DNA of 26,567 nucleotides from contig DAOUBF010000038.1 of NCBI GenBank assembly GCA_034432795.1, positions 1 to 26,567 on the forward strand. The letters run 5' to 3'. The position numbers and the translations under genes were made by a program. The notes below the pieces were generated by a model. The model ran no database searches, had not been told where the DNA came from, and was given only the letters and a program-made list of their open reading frames with translations. Source of the stretch: DAOUBF01 sp034432795. Its GTDB lineage: Bacteria; Chloroflexota; Anaerolineae; DSLN01. Positions 7,352 to 14,062 of the stretch are shown here, piece after piece (within the stretch, counting starts at the first letter, position 1; every line of letters begins with the position of its first letter).

Positions 7352-7432
7352 CTGCCCCTCCCCCTTGCGGGGGAGGGTTGGGGTGGGGGGGGGTAACCCG
7401 CCGGGCACCCAGTATCGGGCTTCAGCCGGGTT
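7352..7432. repeat. Composite dispersed repeat: C/G-rich hairpin plus CCCAGTATCGGGCTTCAGCC unit
   Basis: A C-rich arm, a short loop and a G-rich arm (7352-7393) are followed by the unit CCCAGTATCGGGCTTCAGCC (7408-7427) and GGGTT. Related copies are at 13322-13446, 13975-14014, 16995-17071 and 21378-21402. The plus strand at 7369-7393 has four G-runs in a row with short gaps, a G-quadruplex pattern. There is no coding potential of its own. It is probably a MITE-like or REP-like element. Confidence 0.65.
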
Positions 7433-7463
7433 GCCCCGAATCTCCATGCCTCAACCCCCCATC

Positions 7464-7492
7464 TTGACGTCTTGCCCTTCCTTCGCTACGAT
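7464..7492 (+). promoter_or_regulatory. Promoter of the flavoprotein gene, possibly leaderless
   Basis: TTGACG (7464-7469), a 17-base spacer and TACGAT (7487-7492) precede the ATG at 7503 by 10 bases. The -35 matches consensus at 5 of 6 positions and the -10 at 4 of 6. Predicted transcription starts about 3-4 bases before the ATG, leaving no room for a Shine-Dalgarno. It decides the gene start, because it lies inside the longer in-frame extension. Confidence 0.55.
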
Positions 7493-7502
7493 CAGCGAAC
7501 TG

Positions 7503-8792
7503 ATGCATCCATCCACCAGACCCATCGCAATTGTCGGCAATGGCGTGGCCGGGCTGATCGCCTTTGCCACGCTGCGCTTCCTGGGCGCACCGACAACTCA
7601 GATCGCGGTTTATGGCGATCACGCCGATCCGCTGGCCCATCTGCGGGCCTACACCGCTGCTGTGCGGCAGGTGGATATGCGTTCCGAGAGCGGCGGACAC
7701 CTGTTGCCCACCGACTTCCCCGGCTTCGCCACACTCCTGCTCCTGCGTCGCGGCGCAATCTGGCCCTGGCTGGCTGCGCTGTTTGACGCCTACCACCCGG
7801 CGCTAAGCGATGTCCTCGCCCAGGGCAACCGGCTGCGCCAGCAGACCGCGCTGGAGGAGAGCCTGGTTCTGGCGCGGGTGGGGCGGCTGGAGCGCCGGGA
7901 GGGGCATTTCGTCCTGTGGGATGAGGCGGGGCGCCGGTTGGGCGAGCACCGGCACGTTCTCCTGGCCTTGGGCCATCCCGGCCTGGCCTGGCCCGCTGCC
8001 GTGTTGGCCGTCCGGGATGATCCCGCCCTGGGGCCGCGCATCCACCATGCCTATCAGCCGAAGGCGTATCAGGCGGGGGAGACTGTGGCTGTGGTGGGGG
8101 CCGGGCTGGGCGCGGCCCACGAGTGGCTGAACGCGCTGGCCGCTGGCGCTTACGTGTACGCTGTGTGGCGCCAGCCGCCGCTCCACCAGCCGCTCAATGC
8201 CCCGCGCTGCCTGTTCAATGCTGCCGGGTTGGATGACTACCGCCGCCTGCCTCCGGAGGGGCGACTGGCTGTGCTGCATCAAATCGGCCTGGGCTCCTAT
8301 CCCTGGCGCCTGGGGTGGGAGCGGCAATTGTGGTGGGCGCGCCGCCAAGGGCGGTTATGCGAATGCGCCGGTGAACTCCAGGCCGTGCGTGCCCATGAGG
8401 GCCGCCTGGCGCTGGCTCTGACAGATGTCGCCGGGGAGAACGGTGGGCAGAAGACGTTGATCGTTGACCGTTTAGTGGCGGCGACCGGGTTTATCGGCGA
8501 GGCCTGCGCTCATCCTCTCATTGCCCAACTGGTCGCCGATTACGCCCTGCCGCTGGTCGCCGGTCACCTGGCTGTCGCCGACGATATGACCCTCCCCCCC
8601 TTGAGCCGCCCCGATTCGGTCCTGGCGGTCTCCGGCATGTTGGCGCGCTGGGCCTATCCGGCGGCGGATAGCTTTGCCGGGATGAAAGTGGCTGCCCGCG
8701 CCTTTGCGCGGCAGGTGCTCACGCCCGCACCGTTGCGGCAACGGCTGGCGAACTGGTGGCGGCTGGTCACCGACCGGCCTTTGAGGGCTTGA
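7503..8792 (+). CDS. FAD/NAD(P)-binding oxidoreductase of unknown substrate
   Basis: The 429-residue protein opens with a Rossmann dinucleotide fold, IAIVGNGVAG (residues 8-17), and has a second glycine motif VAVVGAGLGAAHEW at about 195-208, as in two-nucleotide flavoproteins. The stretch HLLPTDFPGF near residue 65-75 recalls the FAD-NAD(P)-binding (NAD_binding_9) family. A VDRLVAATGFIG segment near residue 320 matches the ATG motif of FAD/NAD-linked monooxygenases and reductases. Longer in-frame starts exist (7365, 7446), but they read through a dispersed repeat, and a promoter lies at 7464-7492, so 7503 is chosen. The stop is 3 bases before the ATG of the next membrane protein, so the two are probably coupled. 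The substrate is unknown; there is no signal peptide. Confidence 0.72.
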   Translation: MHPSTRPIAIVGNGVAGLIAFATLRFLGAPTTQIAVYGDHADPLAHLRAYTAAVRQVDMRSESGGHLLPTDFPGFATLLLLRRGAIWPWLAALFDAYHPALSDVLAQGNRLRQQTALEESLVLARVGRLERREGHFVLWDEAGRRLGEHRHVLLALGHPGLAWPAAVLAVRDDPALGPRIHHAYQPKAYQAGETVAVVGAGLGAAHEWLNALAAGAYVYAVWRQPPLHQPLNAPRCLFNAAGLDDYRRLPPEGRLAVLHQIGLGSYPWRLGWERQLWWARRQGRLCECAGELQAVRAHEGRLALALTDVAGENGGQKTLIVDRLVAATGFIGEACAHPLIAQLVADYALPLVAGHLAVADDMTLPPLSRPDSVLAVSGMLARWAYPAADSFAGMKVAARAFARQVLTPAPLRQRLANWWRLVTDRPLRA

Positions 8793-8795
8793 GCC

Positions 8796-10115
8796 ATGTG
8801 CTTCACCTGGAAGGGCCGCCTGACGGCCCGGCTGATCAGTCTGACAGGCCCGGCGCTGGCCGCGCTGGCCTTCTGGCTGGCCACCGGCCAGGCCGACTAT
8901 TGGGTGCTGTTCGGCTTCATGGCCGTAGTGGGCCTGGCGTTGGACGTGACGCTGTACAATATGCTGATCGGCTACCAGCCGCGCTGGCTCACGCTGGGGC
9001 TGGGCGCGGGCGAGTACCTCATCCTGCGTGAGGTGGTCATGTGGCCCTGGCCCGCCCCGCTTATCGTGCGCCTGTTTGAGCACGAGGCTGCCTGGTTCTA
9101 CGTGTGTGGCTGGCTCCTGGCCCAGGTGATCCTCCACGCTGTGATGCCCGTGCTCTGGCTGAGCTGGGGCGATGATGGCGGCGAACTGCGCTCATCCATC
9201 GTCCATCGTCCATCGTCCGTCGTTCGTGGCTGGCGCTGGGGCACGCTGGCCCAACGACGGCAGGCGTTCGCCCTGGCGCTCCTGGGCCTGGGGCTGGCCG
9301 CGCTCCCCACGCTGGTGGGGGCCTGGACCTGCCCGCCGGGCCTGCGCTACACGGGCCTGCTGGTCAACACGGCCTCCCACCTGTCGCTGTTGGCCGGCCT
9401 GACGCGCTGGCTGGGCTACAGCAGCGGCCCCAGCGGGGGGCTGGCCGAATGGGTGCGCGCCTGGCCGGAGTTCCTGGACGCCTCCGGCGACCTCCCTCTG
9501 ATCCCCATCTATCATGCTGCTCGTGCTGTGACCGGCCTGCTGGCGCTGGCCGGGGCATATAGCCTGGTGCAGCGACTGACGACGGACGGCCGGCCGCAGG
9601 CGACGGATGGCCTATGGCGGGCGTGCGCTCTGATGTACGCCCTGCTGTTGCCCGCACTGATCGCGGCCACACCGCTGACCCTGTTGCTCCTAGCCGTGAT
9701 CCTGTTCGGGCTGGCGGCGTTGCCGCTGCCATCTATGAGCATCCGGCAGTGGGTCGTGGCCAGCAGATGGTCGGCCTTGCGCCCGCTTCTCCTGGCGGGG
9801 CTGGCAGCGCCGGGGCTGGCCGTCTGGCTGGTGGCCTGGGCCGGGCTGGCCCGCTCGCCGGTCGCTTATCTGGACGAGGGCGAATGGCAGGCACTGGCCT
9901 GGCTGCACCAGAGCACAGCCACGGACGCGCCCGTCGTAGCCGATCCGCGCCTGGCGCCGCTGGTCACCGCGCTGGCCGGGCGCCCCACGCTTCCCGCGCC
10001 TGACCCTGGCCGGTCGGTTTATGTCCTGGGCCGGGACGCGGCCTGCGCGCGCGGTGGGGTCAGCTTCCAGAGCCGCTCCGTATGTATATGGTGGCTCTTG
10101 CCGGAGCAGGATTGA
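8796..10115 (+). CDS. Unrecognised polytopic membrane protein, coupled to the flavoprotein
   Basis: I do not recognise the family. The 439-residue protein has about nine or ten hydrophobic helices, beginning at residues 12-30, with a hydrophilic break at about residues 125-150. The C-terminal 90 residues after the last helix (from about 350) are hydrophilic and contain EWQALAWLHQSTATDAPVVAD, resembling the outer C-terminal domain of GT-C-type membrane proteins, though the GT-C N-terminal motifs are not seen. GAGGG-like pairing (GAGGG in the preceding stop region, 8 bases from the ATG) and a 3-base gap indicate translation coupled to the flavoprotein. A 7-base tandem repeat lies inside the gene at 9196-9223. 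It may form a membrane redox or transport module with its neighbour, but this is a guess. Confidence 0.65.
   Translation: MCFTWKGRLTARLISLTGPALAALAFWLATGQADYWVLFGFMAVVGLALDVTLYNMLIGYQPRWLTLGLGAGEYLILREVVMWPWPAPLIVRLFEHEAAWFYVCGWLLAQVILHAVMPVLWLSWGDDGGELRSSIVHRPSSVVRGWRWGTLAQRRQAFALALLGLGLAALPTLVGAWTCPPGLRYTGLLVNTASHLSLLAGLTRWLGYSSGPSGGLAEWVRAWPEFLDASGDLPLIPIYHAARAVTGLLALAGAYSLVQRLTTDGRPQATDGLWRACALMYALLLPALIAATPLTLLLLAVILFGLAALPLPSMSIRQWVVASRWSALRPLLLAGLAAPGLAVWLVAWAGLARSPVAYLDEGEWQALAWLHQSTATDAPVVADPRLAPLVTALAGRPTLPAPDPGRSVYVLGRDAACARGGVSFQSRSVCIWWLLPEQD
9196..9223 (+). repeat. Four tandem copies of a 7-base unit inside a coding sequence
   Basis: The unit CCATCGT occurs three times in a row, followed by the variant CCGTCGT, within the membrane-protein gene 8796-10115. 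The unit is not a multiple of three, so gain or loss of one copy would shift the frame. The encoded residues fall in a hydrophilic loop between helices, where length changes may be tolerated only in sets of three copies. Confidence 0.75.
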
Positions 10116-10140
10116 CGGGAGCCCCATCCCGCACTAGAAT
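10112..10140 (+). promoter_or_regulatory. Promoter of the cystathionine gamma-synthase/lyase gene
   Basis: TTGACG (10112-10117), a 17-base spacer and TAGAAT (10135-10140) each match consensus at 5 of 6 positions. The -35 box overlaps the stop codon of the preceding gene. Transcription would start near 10147, giving a leader of about 67 bases that carries the hairpin at 10170-10188. Confidence 0.6.
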
Positions 10141-10169
10141 TTGAGTAGCGGAACTATGGAACTATGCAT

Positions 10170-10188
10170 GCTGAAGCCATGCTTCAGC
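10170..10188 (+). other. Perfect 7-base-stem hairpin in the leader of the PLP enzyme gene
   Basis: GCTGAAG and CTTCAGC pair around the 5-base loop CCATG, 25 bases before the start codon. No T-run follows and no known methionine or SAM riboswitch pattern was recognised. It may act as an RNA or operator element, or be a decayed terminator of the upstream pair. Confidence 0.45.
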
Positions 10189-10213
10189 CATCCACATCTA
10201 TGAGGACAATCAT

Positions 10214-11392
10214 ATGCCTGATTCCTGGCGCTTTGATACCCTTGCCATCCACGCGGGCCAGCCGCCCGATCCTGCGACGGGCGCTATCATGGTCCCCATC
10301 TATCAAACCTCCACCTATGTTCAGGAGGGGCTAGGGAAGCACAAAGGCTATGAGTATTCGCGCACGGGCAACCCCACGCGCACCGCGCTGGAGGTCTGCC
10401 TGGCGGCGCTGGAGGGCGTTGATCTGGGGCAGGCGACCTACGGCCTGGCCTTCGCCTCCGGCATGGCGGCCATAGATACGGTGTTGCGCCTGGTCGGGCC
10501 GGGCGAGCATGTCCTGGTCGGCGATGATGTCTACGGCGGCACCTATCGCCTGTTCCAGCGCGTCCTGGCGGCCTACGGTATCGCTTTTGACTACGTGGAT
10601 ATGGGCGACCTGGACGCCGTGGCCGCAGCGTTGCGCCCCGAAACGCGCCTCCTCTGGTTGGAGACGCCCACCAACCCGTTGCTCAAGGTCGCCGACATCG
10701 CCGCCATCGCCGAGCTGGTGCGGCAGCGCGAACGTAGCGGCGGCTTCAGGCAGCGTCCCTACATCGCTGTAGATAACACTTTCGCCACGCCTTATCTCCA
10801 GCGGCCCCTGGCCCTGGGCGCCGACATCGTGGTCCACAGCACGACGAAGTACCTGGGCGGCCATTCGGACGTTGTGGGTGGGGCGGTGGTAACGACGGAC
10901 GCCGAAGTGTATGAGCGGCTGAAGTTTCTGCAAAACGCCGTCGGCGCGGTGCCGGGGCCGATGGACTGCTGGCTGGTGCTGCGTGGGGTCAAGACGCTGA
11001 GCCTGCGGATGGAGCGGCATTGCGCCAACGCCCGCCGCATCGCCGCCATGCTGGCCGAACACCCGGCGGTAGAGCGCGTGCTCTACCCTGGCCTGCCCAC
11101 GCACCCCGGCCATGAGGTGGCGCGGCGGCAGATGCGCGATTTCGGCGGGATGATCTCGTTCATCGTCAAGGGCGGGCTGGAGGCGGCGAAGCGCGTCGTC
11201 ACCCGCACGAAACTCTTCGCCCTGGCCGAATCCCTGGGCGGCGTGGAATCCCTGATTGAGCTTCCCGCGCTGATGACGCACGCCTCCGTCGCCGACTCGC
11301 CCCTTCGGGTGGAGGTCGGGCTGATCCGCCTCTCGGTGGGAATTGAGGACGGGGAGGACCTGCTGGACGATTTGAGGCAGGCGTTAGCGTGA
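10214..11392 (+). CDS. Cystathionine gamma-synthase or gamma-lyase family PLP enzyme
   Basis: The 392-residue protein has the full Cys/Met-metabolism PLP fold. Motifs include YEYSRTGNPTR (46-56), the PLP-stacking region ASGMAAID (81-88), DDVYGGTYRLF (103-113), VDNTFATPYLQ (Asp186 for the pyridine nitrogen) and the Schiff-base Lys212 in HSTTKYLGGHSDVVGG. Length fits the family. It acts in transsulfuration or methionine synthesis, interconverting cysteine/homoserine esters, cystathionine and homocysteine in the cytoplasm. Synthase and lyase cannot be told apart reliably from these motifs. An insertion with several arginines (about 171-181, RERSGGFRQR) precedes the PLP aspartate strand. The start is supported by GAGGA 7 bases before the ATG and by its own promoter. 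The next gene, a glycosyltransferase, seems unrelated in function. Confidence 0.87.
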   Translation: MPDSWRFDTLAIHAGQPPDPATGAIMVPIYQTSTYVQEGLGKHKGYEYSRTGNPTRTALEVCLAALEGVDLGQATYGLAFASGMAAIDTVLRLVGPGEHVLVGDDVYGGTYRLFQRVLAAYGIAFDYVDMGDLDAVAAALRPETRLLWLETPTNPLLKVADIAAIAELVRQRERSGGFRQRPYIAVDNTFATPYLQRPLALGADIVVHSTTKYLGGHSDVVGGAVVTTDAEVYERLKFLQNAVGAVPGPMDCWLVLRGVKTLSLRMERHCANARRIAAMLAEHPAVERVLYPGLPTHPGHEVARRQMRDFGGMISFIVKGGLEAAKRVVTRTKLFALAESLGGVESLIELPALMTHASVADSPLRVEVGLIRLSVGIEDGEDLLDDLRQALA

Positions 11393-11395
11393 AAG

Positions 11396-11420
11396 GTCAA
11401 ACGTCATCATCAGGTTTGAC
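11396..11420 (+). other. Hairpin between the PLP enzyme and the glycosyltransferase
   Basis: GTCAAAC (11396-11402) and GTTTGAC (11414-11420) form a perfect 7-base stem with an 11-base loop, 4 bases after the stop codon at 11392. There is no T-run, so it is not a classic intrinsic terminator. It may protect the mRNA 3' end or weakly terminate. Confidence 0.4.
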
Positions 11421-11453
11421 GTCTCACATTTGGCGGAAAGCGGACTGGCAGCC

Positions 11454-12626
11454 GTGCGCATTTTGATGATCTCTAAAGCCTGCCTGGTCGGGGCTTACCA
11501 GCGCAAGCTGGAGGAGTTGGCCCGGCTGCCCGACGTGGACCTGACGGTGATTGTGCCGCCGAGCTGGCGCGATGAGCGCGGCGTGCAGACGTTGGAACGG
11601 GCCTATACCCAGGGCTATCACCTGGTGGTGCAGCCGATTGCCTTCAACGGCCAGTTCCACCTGCACTTCTACCCCGGTCTGGGCCGCTGGATGCGCCAAA
11701 TCCACCCCGACATCGTCCATGTGGACGAAGAGCCGTACAACCTGGCGACCGTCCAGGCGATGGCGCTGGCCCGGCGCGCCGGTGCGCGGACGCTGTTCTT
11801 CTCCTGGCAGAACCTGAACCGCCGTTACCCTCTCCCCTTCCGCTGGTTTGAGTGCGCTGTCCTGCGCTGGGCCGATTACGCCATCGTGGGGAACGCGGAT
11901 GCGGCGGAGGTGTGGCGGGCCAAGGGCTATCGCGGCCCGATACGGGTGATCCCCCAATTCGGTGTAGACCCGGAGGTGTTCCGGCCCGGCCCCGATAGTC
12001 GCCAGCCGGGGCGCGGCTTCATCGCCGGCTATGTGGGCCGCCTGGTGGAAGAAAAGGGCGTGGACGTGCTGTTACGGGCGGCGGCAGAAATGCCGGGGAT
12101 ATGGCGGCTGGTCATTCTGGGGGATGGGCCAGCGAAGCCCGGCCTGATGGCTCTGGCACGCGAACTGGGTATTGCCGACCGGGTGAGCTTTGACGCGCTC
12201 ATCCCCTCGCTGCGCATGCCCGCCTACTACCGCCAGCTTGACGCCCTGGTGTTGCCCTCGCGCAGCCGACCCAACTGGAAAGAGCAGTTTGGCCGGGTGC
12301 TGATTGAGGCGATGGCCTGCGGCGTGCCGGTCATCGGCTCCACCTGTGGCGAGATCCCCAACGTCATCGGCGACGCTGGGCTGCTCTTCCCCGAGGACGA
12401 TGTGGCTGCGTTGCGCCAGGCATTGCTCCGCCTGATGCGCGATGAGGGCTTGCGCGCCGACCTGGCCGCACGGGGCCGCGCCCGTGTCCTGGCCCACTAC
12501 ACCCAGGCGCAGGTCGCCCAACAGACCTGGGAAGTTTACCGCGAGCTTATGGGGTGGCCTCCAGTTGCTCAATCAACTGGCGCAACTGCGCGAAGTCCGG
12601 CAGGCTCTCCAACATACGGTTGTTGA
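11454..12626 (+). CDS. GT4-family glycosyltransferase
   Basis: The protein (390 residues from the GTG at 11454) is a GT-B retaining glycosyltransferase. The N-terminal half starts RILMISKACLVGAYQRKLEELARL, split here into RILMISKAC and GAYQRKLEELARL, and contains HPDIVHVDEEPYNLA. The C-terminal half has GYVGRLVEEKGVDVLLRA, VILGDGPAK and the E-x7-E region in EQFGRVLIEAMACGVPVIGS, the UDP/GDP-sugar site of GT4 enzymes. It likely adds a sugar to an envelope polysaccharide or lipid. A TTG at 11430 could extend it by 8 residues, but the conserved-looking domain begins at the GTG. The C-terminal tail of about 27 residues is antisense to the 3' end of the DsbA-like gene (80-base tail-to-tail overlap), so the tail may be a read-through addition. 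Sugar and acceptor are unknown. Confidence 0.83.
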   Translation: MRILMISKACLVGAYQRKLEELARLPDVDLTVIVPPSWRDERGVQTLERAYTQGYHLVVQPIAFNGQFHLHFYPGLGRWMRQIHPDIVHVDEEPYNLATVQAMALARRAGARTLFFSWQNLNRRYPLPFRWFECAVLRWADYAIVGNADAAEVWRAKGYRGPIRVIPQFGVDPEVFRPGPDSRQPGRGFIAGYVGRLVEEKGVDVLLRAAAEMPGIWRLVILGDGPAKPGLMALARELGIADRVSFDALIPSLRMPAYYRQLDALVLPSRSRPNWKEQFGRVLIEAMACGVPVIGSTCGEIPNVIGDAGLLFPEDDVAALRQALLRLMRDEGLRADLAARGRARVLAHYTQAQVAQQTWEVYRELMGWPPVAQSTGATARSPAGSPTYGC

Positions 12627-13245
12627 TGAAAAGCGTGGGCGTGCGGTCCACACCGCGTGCCTGGCCCTGTTGGGTCTCCTGCTCCACCACTTGCTTATAG
12701 CGACGGGAGTCCAGGCAGGTGTTGAAGGCCGCTGTATCCAGGCCCAGGTCGGCGGCGAACTTCTTCAAGCGCGACAGGCTGAAGCCGCCCTGGTTCTCAC
12801 CGCGCTGGTTGGCGAAGAGCATATCCGCGTAGTCCCAGAAGCGGCCCTGCTCGTTGGCGCACTCCGCAGCCTCAGCAGCGTCCTGCGACTCCGGCCCCAG
12901 GAAGGCCATGTGCCGGAAGATATAGCGCACCTTGCCCGTGCCGGTCTTCAGGTAGGTCTCCTCAAGCTGGCGGATGACCTCGGTGGCGTATCTGGCGCAG
13001 AAGGGGCACTGGAAATCCGCGTATTCCTCAATGACCACAGGGGCGTCTGGCGGCCCCATGGTTTTGCCCTGGGCATAGGGGCGCGGCTGGGGGGCGATCA
13101 CCTTCGTCTGTTGTTGCAGGCTGAAGGCAATCAGGAAGAGGGCGCCCAGCACGGCCACGCCGATGATCACATAGAGCATCTGGCGACGGGCCCGTGCCTC
13201 GCGCCGCGCACGGATTTTCTCACGCCTGACCTGGCTGGAAGCCAT
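12547..13245 (-). CDS. DsbA/BdbD-like membrane-anchored thiol oxidase (thioredoxin_4 family)
   Basis: The 232-residue protein has a basic N-terminus, one membrane anchor (about 23-42) and an extracytoplasmic thioredoxin fold. The active site CPFC is Cys80-Cys83 in EEYADFQCPFCARY, typical of DsbA-like proteins and Gram-positive BdbD. RTPTLFINNRML near residue 200 carries the cis-proline loop. It should introduce disulfides into exported proteins and be re-oxidised by the VKOR protein encoded upstream at 15636-16121. GGGAGGT lies 9 bases before the ATG at 13245. A repeat cluster of about 200 bases separates it from the cupredoxin-like gene, which may interrupt the operon or have been inserted into it. 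Confidence 0.85.
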   Translation of the reverse strand: MASSQVRREKIRARREARARRQMLYVIIGVAVLGALFLIAFSLQQQTKVIAPQPRPYAQGKTMGPPDAPVVIEEYADFQCPFCARYATEVIRQLEETYLKTGTGKVRYIFRHMAFLGPESQDAAEAAECANEQGRFWDYADMLFANQRGENQGGFSLSRLKKFAADLGLDTAAFNTCLDSRRYKQVVEQETQQGQARGVDRTPTLFINNRMLESLPDFAQLRQLIEQLEATP

Positions 13246-13321
13246 CTCTATCTTACCTCCCTTATCTAAGTGCTGAGAGTCTGACTACAACAACTTATTT
13301 CAAAATAGGCGGGCATCCTCA

Positions 13322-13446
13322 CCCCCCACCCCAACCCTCCCCCGTAAGGAGGGGAGGGAATATGACCCTCACCCCTTATCCCCTCTCCCACGCTGCGGGA
13401 GAGGGGAAGTTCCTTCCCCCTAGACGGGGGAGGGGGAGGGAGGGGG
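13322..13446. repeat. Cluster of C/G-rich hairpin repeats
   Basis: The 214-base gap between the DsbA-like and cupredoxin-like genes (13246-13459) holds at least three hairpins: 13339-13358 (CTCCCCC, loop, GGAGGGGAG), 13382-13406 (CCTCTCCC, loop, GGGAGAGG) and 13415-13436 (TTCCCCC, loop, GGGGGA). They resemble the repeats at 7352-7393 and 17021-17071. The plus strand at 13426-13446 and the minus strand at 13322-13343 each have four G-runs with short gaps. No open reading frame or promoter is evident. Confidence 0.65.
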
Positions 13447-13459
13447 TGACACGCTGTGC

Positions 13460-14062
13460 TCAGGGTGATAGTTTGGAAACAGGCTCCACTTGACCGCTGA
13501 CGGCTGAATCGCTGCTCTCAGCCTGCTCCCAACGATGCGCCAGGAGGAAGAAACTCGCCAGGCCCCCGAAGAGCACGCCTCCTAAGGCCACGAGCAGTAT
13601 CTTCTGGGCGATGCTGACACGGGGCCAGACCTCCAGGCCGATAAAACGCTCAGGGCGGATGGTGCAGGTGTAGGTGAGCCTGGTCGCTCCCTCTAATAAC
13701 TGAGAGACCGAGGTCCCAGCCGGGATCCAGAACGGGCCAATTTGGTGATCCACCTCATCTTCGTTGCGGATGACCAGGGTGTCACCGACAACGAACACGA
13801 AGCTGGCCGGGATGGAGGGAACCGCCTCACCGGTCGCCACCCGCTGGGCTGTGCCAGGTGGGATGACCAGTTCCACGCGCTGGGGAGGGCGGTCGTTCGC
13901 TTCCGGCAGGACCGCCCAGACCAGGGCATTCAGGCCCAGGCTGAGGAGCAGCCCCGCGCCGAAAACCACCCCCACCCAGTATCGGGCTACCCAGTACCGG
14001 GATTCATCCCGGTTGGTTGGCAGCCAGCGCCGCAGCCTCCATCCTCCGATGCTGGCTCTCAT
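13460..14062 (-). CDS. Membrane-anchored cupredoxin-like protein with incomplete copper ligands
   Basis: The 200-residue protein has membrane segments at about 30-52 and 150-175 and an outer domain between them. DTLVIRNEDEVDHQIGPFWIPAGTS is split as DTLVIRNEDEVDHQIGP (94-110) and FWIPAGTS (111-118), and with LTYTCTIRPERFIG (129-142) it matches a cupredoxin beta-sandwich. His106 and Cys133 stand where type-1 copper ligands occur, but the usual His after the Cys is Arg, and no axial Met is clear, so copper binding is uncertain. It starts inside the stop of the PCuAC gene (ATGA overlap), so the start is firm. Residues about 17-30 (RDESRYWVARYWV) are encoded by a dispersed repeat. Context suggests a role in copper delivery or oxidase assembly. 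Confidence 0.7.
   Translation of the reverse strand: MRASIGGWRLRRWLPTNRDESRYWVARYWVGVVFGAGLLLSLGLNALVWAVLPEANDRPPQRVELVIPPGTAQRVATGEAVPSIPASFVFVVGDTLVIRNEDEVDHQIGPFWIPAGTSVSQLLEGATRLTYTCTIRPERFIGLEVWPRVSIAQKILLVALGGVLFGGLASFFLLAHRWEQAESSDSAVSGQVEPVSKLSP
13975..14014. repeat. Dispersed repeat copies lying inside a coding sequence
   Basis: CCCAGTATCGGGCTA (13975-13989) is directly followed by CCCAGTACCGGGATTCATCC (13990-14009) and CGGTT, that is one partial and one full copy of the unit also found at 7408-7432, 16995-17018 and 21378-21402. Both copies are in frame within the cupredoxin-like gene and encode the arginine-tyrosine-tryptophan stretch before its first membrane helix. Confidence 0.7.

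Noticed and set aside
7352..7393. Intrinsic terminator
   Set aside because: The hairpin has no following T-run, and copies of it occur elsewhere as a dispersed repeat, including in places where no terminator is needed.
7365..7502. Longer N-terminus for the flavoprotein
   Set aside because: The extension translates a dispersed repeat and the promoter; the nucleotide-binding fold begins right after the ATG at 7503.
10331..11281. Long open frame (316 codons) opposite the PLP enzyme
   Set aside because: It is the complement of a strongly conserved gene in a GC-rich genome, with no recognisable domain.
13246..13459. Possible CRISPR array because of several repeats
   Set aside because: The hairpins differ in sequence and spacing and there are no equal spacers or cas genes.
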